A DNA stretch of 64,000 bases, from contig NZ_JACHDR010000001.1 in the NCBI RefSeq assembly GCF_014201135.1, positions 434,001-498,000 of the forward strand, written 5' to 3'. Source of the stretch: Neomicrococcus aestuarii. Its GTDB lineage: Bacteria; Actinomycetota; Actinomycetes; Actinomycetales; Micrococcaceae. Positions 60,529 to 64,000 of this stretch are shown here, in pieces. The notes under the pieces are model-generated. The model was given only the letters and a program-made list of their open reading frames with translations. It had not been told where the DNA came from and searched no databases. The translations under genes were made by a program, and so were the position numbers. The first letter of the stretch is position 1. The number at the start of each line of letters is the position of its first letter.

Positions 60529-61494
60529 TCAGTCCCGGGAAGTCGGAAACAGTCTCGGCACCAGCCGAACACCAAGAATGAGCAAACTGAGTTCCACGAA
60601 GGATTGGGTCACCACCGTGAGGCTCGCGAGCTCCCAGCCTGCCGGTAATGCAAGTGCTAGAGGCAGCACTACAAACGAATTGCGTGTCAGCAAGGTGAAA
60701 GCGAGGGTCCGCCCGTGGGTCGCTGGAAGTCGCACGCTCCGGGCGAGAACAAGCGCCAGCGTAAGGGCGAGGACCGCAAACGCGATACTCGCAACCACCA
60801 CAGTCCAGAGCACATCGATTGACGCTACCCAGGTCACACCATTGGCCGCCGCTACGCACAGGATGAGCAAAGCCAAGACCGGAACCGGCATCCATGCCAG
60901 CCCGCTCTGGATTCGTCGCCCTGCAGGGAGCATGAAGACAGTGCGTTCGCAGATCGCTGCCAAGATCAGCGGCACCACTAAAAGCAACACCACCGGCGTC
61001 AGCGTGCTGAAGGAAAGAGGCGGCGTCACACCTTCGGTCACCAGCGGTAGGTAGATCGGCAAGAGCAACAGTTGTAGCAACAGATTCACGGGCGTCAGGC
61101 TCACGGCCCGCGGCATATCGCCCCCACCCAAGTGCGTGAAGGTCAAGAACCAGTCAGTGCACGGCACCAAAAGGACCAACGCCAGACCCCACTGCATCGC
61201 AGGAACCGAAGGCAGTAATTGCACTAGCAACCACACCAGAATCGGAACCAGCACAAAGTTCGCAAGCAGCGCCGTCGTCATAAAGCGGACGTCCTTGAAT
61301 GCCGAAGGTATCAGCGCAAAAGGGGTTTGTGCGAAGGTTGCAAACAGCAAAACCGCCAGGAGCGGCCATACCAATATTTCGGCGATTCCCCGCGCACCAC
61401 GGGCCAAGAACGCCAAGCCAAGCCCCAGACAGAAGCCCGCAACATAGAACCACAGCTGGTGTCGCTCAAGCCGATCCCGAGTCAGCGCCGTCAC
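60529..61494 (-). CDS. BASS/ACR3-like permease (bile acid or arsenite type)
   Basis: The 321-residue protein has about ten hydrophobic segments and VPCTDWFLTFTHLGGGD, a loop shared with ACR3/BASS transporters. ACR3 usually has a conserved Cys in this loop (VPCT), which is present. Arsenite export is possible, but no ArsR or ArsC is adjacent. It starts with GTG exactly where the response-regulator gene stops. Confidence 0.75.
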   Translation of the reverse strand: MTALTRDRLERHQLWFYVAGFCLGLGLAFLARGARGIAEILVWPLLAVLLFATFAQTPFALIPSAFKDVRFMTTALLANFVLVPILVWLLVQLLPSVPAMQWGLALVLLVPCTDWFLTFTHLGGGDMPRAVSLTPVNLLLQLLLLPIYLPLVTEGVTPPLSFSTLTPVVLLLVVPLILAAICERTVFMLPAGRRIQSGLAWMPVPVLALLILCVAAANGVTWVASIDVLWTVVVASIAFAVLALTLALVLARSVRLPATHGRTLAFTLLTRNSFVVLPLALALPAGWELASLTVVTQSFVELSLLILGVRLVPRLFPTSRD

Positions 61495-62115
61495 CTACAA
61501 CAGGCCCGTCTCTTGGCCTACGCGCACCGCGCGAGCTCGACTATCCACCCCTAGTTTCGTAAAAACATGCACTAAATGGCTTTTCACGGTGGCCTCAGAA
61601 ACAAACAGCGCCTTGGAAATATCCTTATTGGACTCTCCCAAGGCCACGTGCTGCAACACTTCTAGCTCGCGATCCGTCAGCTTCGGCAACGGTGCACGCA
61701 GCCCCTGCATGACGCGTGCTGAAAGCTCCGGCGGCATGAATAGTTCCCCGCGAGCGGCCACATCGATGGCGCGAACAATGGTCTCCGGCGAGACATCTTT
61801 CAGCAAGTATCCGGCGGCGCCTGCTTCGAGCGCACCCAGCACTTCGGCATCGCGATCAAACGTGGTCAAAATCAGCACTGCGGGCGGCTGCGGGAGGGCA
61901 CGAAGCGCGCGGGTTGTCGCGAGACCGTCCATTCCATCGCCGAGGCGCAGATCGCACAGCACCACGTTCGGGTGGATGGCGGCAGCGAGTTCGAGCGCTT
62001 CCTCACCGGTTCCGGCCTCACCCACCACTTCCACCGAATCGTGCGCGTCGATGACTGCACGCAAACCGGTGCGCACCACAGGGTGGTCATCCACCAGCAT
62101 GACAGTTGCGACCAT
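61495..62115 (-). CDS. NarL/LuxR-type response regulator
   Basis: The 206-residue protein has a receiver domain (phospho-Asp in VVLCDLRLGDGMDG, Lys in YLLKDVSP) and a C-terminal LuxR helix-turn-helix (LTDRELEVLQHVALGESNKDISKALFVSEATVKSHLVHVFTKLGVDSRARAV). It overlaps its kinase gene by one base. Confidence 0.92.
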   Translation of the reverse strand: MVATVMLVDDHPVVRTGLRAVIDAHDSVEVVGEAGTGEEALELAAAIHPNVVLCDLRLGDGMDGLATTRALRALPQPPAVLILTTFDRDAEVLGALEAGAAGYLLKDVSPETIVRAIDVAARGELFMPPELSARVMQGLRAPLPKLTDRELEVLQHVALGESNKDISKALFVSEATVKSHLVHVFTKLGVDSRARAVRVGQETGLL

Positions 62116-63410
62116 CAGAAATCCTTTCGAAGCGGTACGTGAGCACTGATAACGGTGCCTTCGCCGGGTGTGCTTTCAAGATCCAGTCCGCCGCCGAGCT
62201 CCCGCAAGCGCGAGCGCATGAATTCCAGACCATAGCCGGAGTTGTCCGAGCGTGACGTGCCTGCGAGCGCGGTGGTGTCCATGCCTTTGCCGTCGTCCAG
62301 AATATCTAGCCGTACGGTATCGGCGGCATCTACCAAGCTGACGACGACGAAGCTTGCGTGCGCGTGTTGCTTAACGTTGGCGAGGGCTGATTGGGTGATT
62401 CGCATCAGGACCACGTTGACTTCGGGGGAGAGCGCGGGGACCGTTGCGTCGATGTTCAGTTCTATGCGTAAACCGGTGTCTTGGCGGAAGCGATCGACGA
62501 TACGACGAAGTGCCTCACCCAGAGCGTGATCTTCTAGCTCGGTGGGAGCGAGGGCTGCAACGATTCGACGTACATCGGCCAGGGACTCTCGAGCAATGGT
62601 CTCGATCTGGCTGAGCGCCGTTTGCGAGGGGTCGTCCTTTGCTTTTGCGCCTTCTGCGAGCGCGAGCATGCGGATGGAAGTCAACGATTGCGCCACGGTG
62701 TCATGGAGGTCTCGGGAGATGCGCGTGCGCTCTGACATGGCGCCGGCTTGATGCTGGGACAACGCGAGTTCGTCTTGGAGTCCCAGGAGCTCCGTCTGCG
62801 TGCGCTGCAAGGTGGTGACGAGTGCCTCGCGTTCGCGAGCGTCCTTGAGTAATTCGAGGTAGCCGCGGGAAATCACCAGTGCGAACACACCGCCGATGAG
62901 CGGTCCAAAGACATTTGCGTAGCTTGTGGTGCCGTGGTGCATCACGGGGGCCAGCACCACAACAAGGAACACGGCGAGAGAGAACGCAATCGAGGTTCGC
63001 CACCGCAACAGGTGCCCCGCGAGTAGCCACAGCAAGAACGCCACCCACACGAACTCAGCAGATACCACCACGCACCCCACCCAGACCAGGGAGAGAACAA
63101 GGAGCCACAGGTGCGGGCGTCGTCCGCCGCCTCGATGGGGTGCTGCTTGCACACCGAAGAAGTAGCACGCCAGGAAGAGTCCGGCCGCGCTCAGGACAAG
63201 TGCTGGATGAGTGCCATCGGTGATTGCCCTGATCGCGGCAACCGCCGGAAGCACCACCGCGATGACGTGTTGGCCAAGACGCATGCCGGACACCGCCCGA
63301 GCCTCGGTGAAAGGCGCGAGCGGTGTCTTGAATCCCTGATCACTGGTTGAAACCAGCGATGCTGAGTTCTTATCTTCCAACGAACTGGGGGGTTGTTGCC
63401 GGGTTGTCAT
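62115..63410 (-). CDS. NarL-family sensor histidine kinase
   Basis: The 431-residue kinase has about six membrane segments (residues 45-200), a dimerisation helix with phospho-acceptor His in RISRDLHDTVAQSLTSIRML, and a HATPase with DDGKGMD and GYGLEFMRSRLRELGG. It resembles actinobacterial cell-envelope stress kinases such as LiaS/DesK. Its start overlaps the MMPL gene by about 40 bases; a downstream start at the MRLGQH methionine would avoid that. Confidence 0.88.
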   Translation of the reverse strand: MTTRQQPPSSLEDKNSASLVSTSDQGFKTPLAPFTEARAVSGMRLGQHVIAVVLPAVAAIRAITDGTHPALVLSAAGLFLACYFFGVQAAPHRGGGRRPHLWLLVLSLVWVGCVVVSAEFVWVAFLLWLLAGHLLRWRTSIAFSLAVFLVVVLAPVMHHGTTSYANVFGPLIGGVFALVISRGYLELLKDAREREALVTTLQRTQTELLGLQDELALSQHQAGAMSERTRISRDLHDTVAQSLTSIRMLALAEGAKAKDDPSQTALSQIETIARESLADVRRIVAALAPTELEDHALGEALRRIVDRFRQDTGLRIELNIDATVPALSPEVNVVLMRITQSALANVKQHAHASFVVVSLVDAADTVRLDILDDGKGMDTTALAGTSRSDNSGYGLEFMRSRLRELGGGLDLESTPGEGTVISAHVPLRKDF

Positions 63411-64000
63411 GAGTTGAGTCTTTCACTTCCGCGCCGTGCACGGAGTGAGGATCGTCGCGTCGTGAGCTGTGGGGGCCTCCCGCAGCAAGCTTTCCGGGCC
63501 ACCACATGGCCTCACCCACCAGGCTAAAGAGCGCCGGTACCAACACGGTGCGCACTACTAGGGTGTCGACAACTACTCCGAGGCCCACAATCAGCCCGAG
63601 CTGCCCCAGCGTTACGAGCGGGAGGACGCCGAGTGCCGCGAACACTCCGGCCAGGACAATGCCCGCGCTCGTGATGACGCCACCGGTTCCGGTGACAGCG
63701 CGAACCATTCCAGCTCGCGTGCCGTACAGCAGAGATTCGTGGCGCGCGCGGTGCACCAAGAAGATCGTGTAGTCAATGCCCAAGGCAACCAAGAACAAGA
63801 ACGCCAAGAGCGGCACTTGAAGATCAAGCGCTGGCTGGTTGAACAGCTGCCTGCTCAGCCATGAGCCTGCACCGATCGCCGCGAGCGCACTCAACGAGTT
63901 CACGATTACCAAGAGCACCGGTGCCACGATGGAACGGAGCAAGAGCACGAGCACCGCTAGACATACTGCGAGTACCAGCGGAACCACCAGCAGGAAGTCT
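63370..64000 (-). CDS. MMPL-family transporter, C-terminal part (runs off window)
   Basis: The frame is open to the right edge, so only the last 210 or so residues are seen. They hold about five membrane helices with ALGIDYTIFLVHRARHE (the GxDY of RND proton relay) and GVITSAGIVLAGVFAAL, typical of the MMPL/YdfJ group. It probably exports lipids or drugs. Coupling to the next two-component genes by overlap suggests they control it. Confidence 0.88.
   Translation of the reverse strand, partial: DFLLVVPLVLAVCLAVLVLLLRSIVAPVLLVIVNSLSALAAIGAGSWLSRQLFNQPALDLQVPLLAFLFLVALGIDYTIFLVHRARHESLLYGTRAGMVRAVTGTGGVITSAGIVLAGVFAALGVLPLVTLGQLGLIVGLGVVVDTLVVRTVLVPALFSLVGEAMWWPGKLAAGGPHSSRRDDPHSVHGAEVKDSTHDNPATTPQFVGR

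Noticed and set aside
60529-61494. Confident arsenic-resistance operon
   Set aside because: Only a BASS/ACR3-like permease is present; no ArsR or arsenate reductase adjoins it, so the substrate is left open.

Overview
The window reads as chromosomal DNA of a moderately GC-rich actinobacterium. The conserved block parA-scpA-scpB-rluB-tyrA-cmk-der, the actinobacterial style of the methylcitrate genes, the PimE-like GT87 transferase and frequent GTG/TTG starts point to Micrococcales, probably a Micrococcaceae relative. The genus cannot be fixed from the sequence alone.

Layout. (1) 1-6.6 kb: a tandem array of ECF sigma factors, each followed by a single-pass membrane protein, with four membrane-protein paralogues and two sigma factors visible. 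(2) 6.6-13.1 kb: propionate catabolism, with prpD-prpB-prpC on the minus strand, a GntR regulator, and a divergent PrpE-like acyl-CoA synthetase across two TGTATACA operators. (3) 13.1-18.3 kb: a CitA/DctS-type two-component system next to a DctA transporter, then an M20 amidohydrolase. (4) 18.5-25.4 kb: the parA-scpAB-rluB-tyrA-cmk-der housekeeping operon. (5) 25.5-27.4 kb: a membrane protein divergent from a TetR regulator over a palindromic operator.

(6) 27.5-47.5 kb is a genomic island of about 19.9 kb and the most interesting part. It splits a native tRNA-Pro(GGG) gene at the anticodon loop. The 5' half is at 27506-27545 and the 3' half at 47446-47480, and joining them rebuilds a perfectly paired tRNA. 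The island carries its own intact tRNA-Pro(GGG) just inside its left end. Next come nested insertion sequences (three IS3-family copies, one IS256-family copy sitting inside one of them, and an IS1249-like remnant) and a decayed GNAT gene. The cargo is anti-phage: a TPR-HEPN (LA2681-like) gene; a type II CBASS operon (CD-NTase, Cap2 E1/E2, and one polypeptide fusing a Cap3-like JAB peptidase, a TIR domain and a SAVED domain) with a small basic ORF ahead of it; a divergent CapH/CapP-like HTH and metallopeptidase pair; a Ymh-family HEPN-like gene; and a divergent pair of a large Mrr-type nuclease/helical-repeat protein and a SIR2 protein. No integrase gene is visible.

(7) 47.6-64 kb returns to ordinary chromosome: alpha/beta hydrolase, a frameshifted GH3 glycosidase, GT87 transferase, acetoin/diacetyl reductase, a copper chaperone (PCuAC) coupled to a Tat-exported DyP peroxidase, a nuclease lipoprotein with a long Ala-rich tail, DoxX, a frameshifted DUF1304 gene, a flavin monooxygenase, a BASS/arsenite-type permease, a NarL-type two-component system, and the end of an MMPL transporter that runs off the window.

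Recurring features: several intergenic hairpins share an ACGACGACGC core, and three reading frames are broken by single-base changes in or beside short homopolymers, which could be real decay or consensus error.
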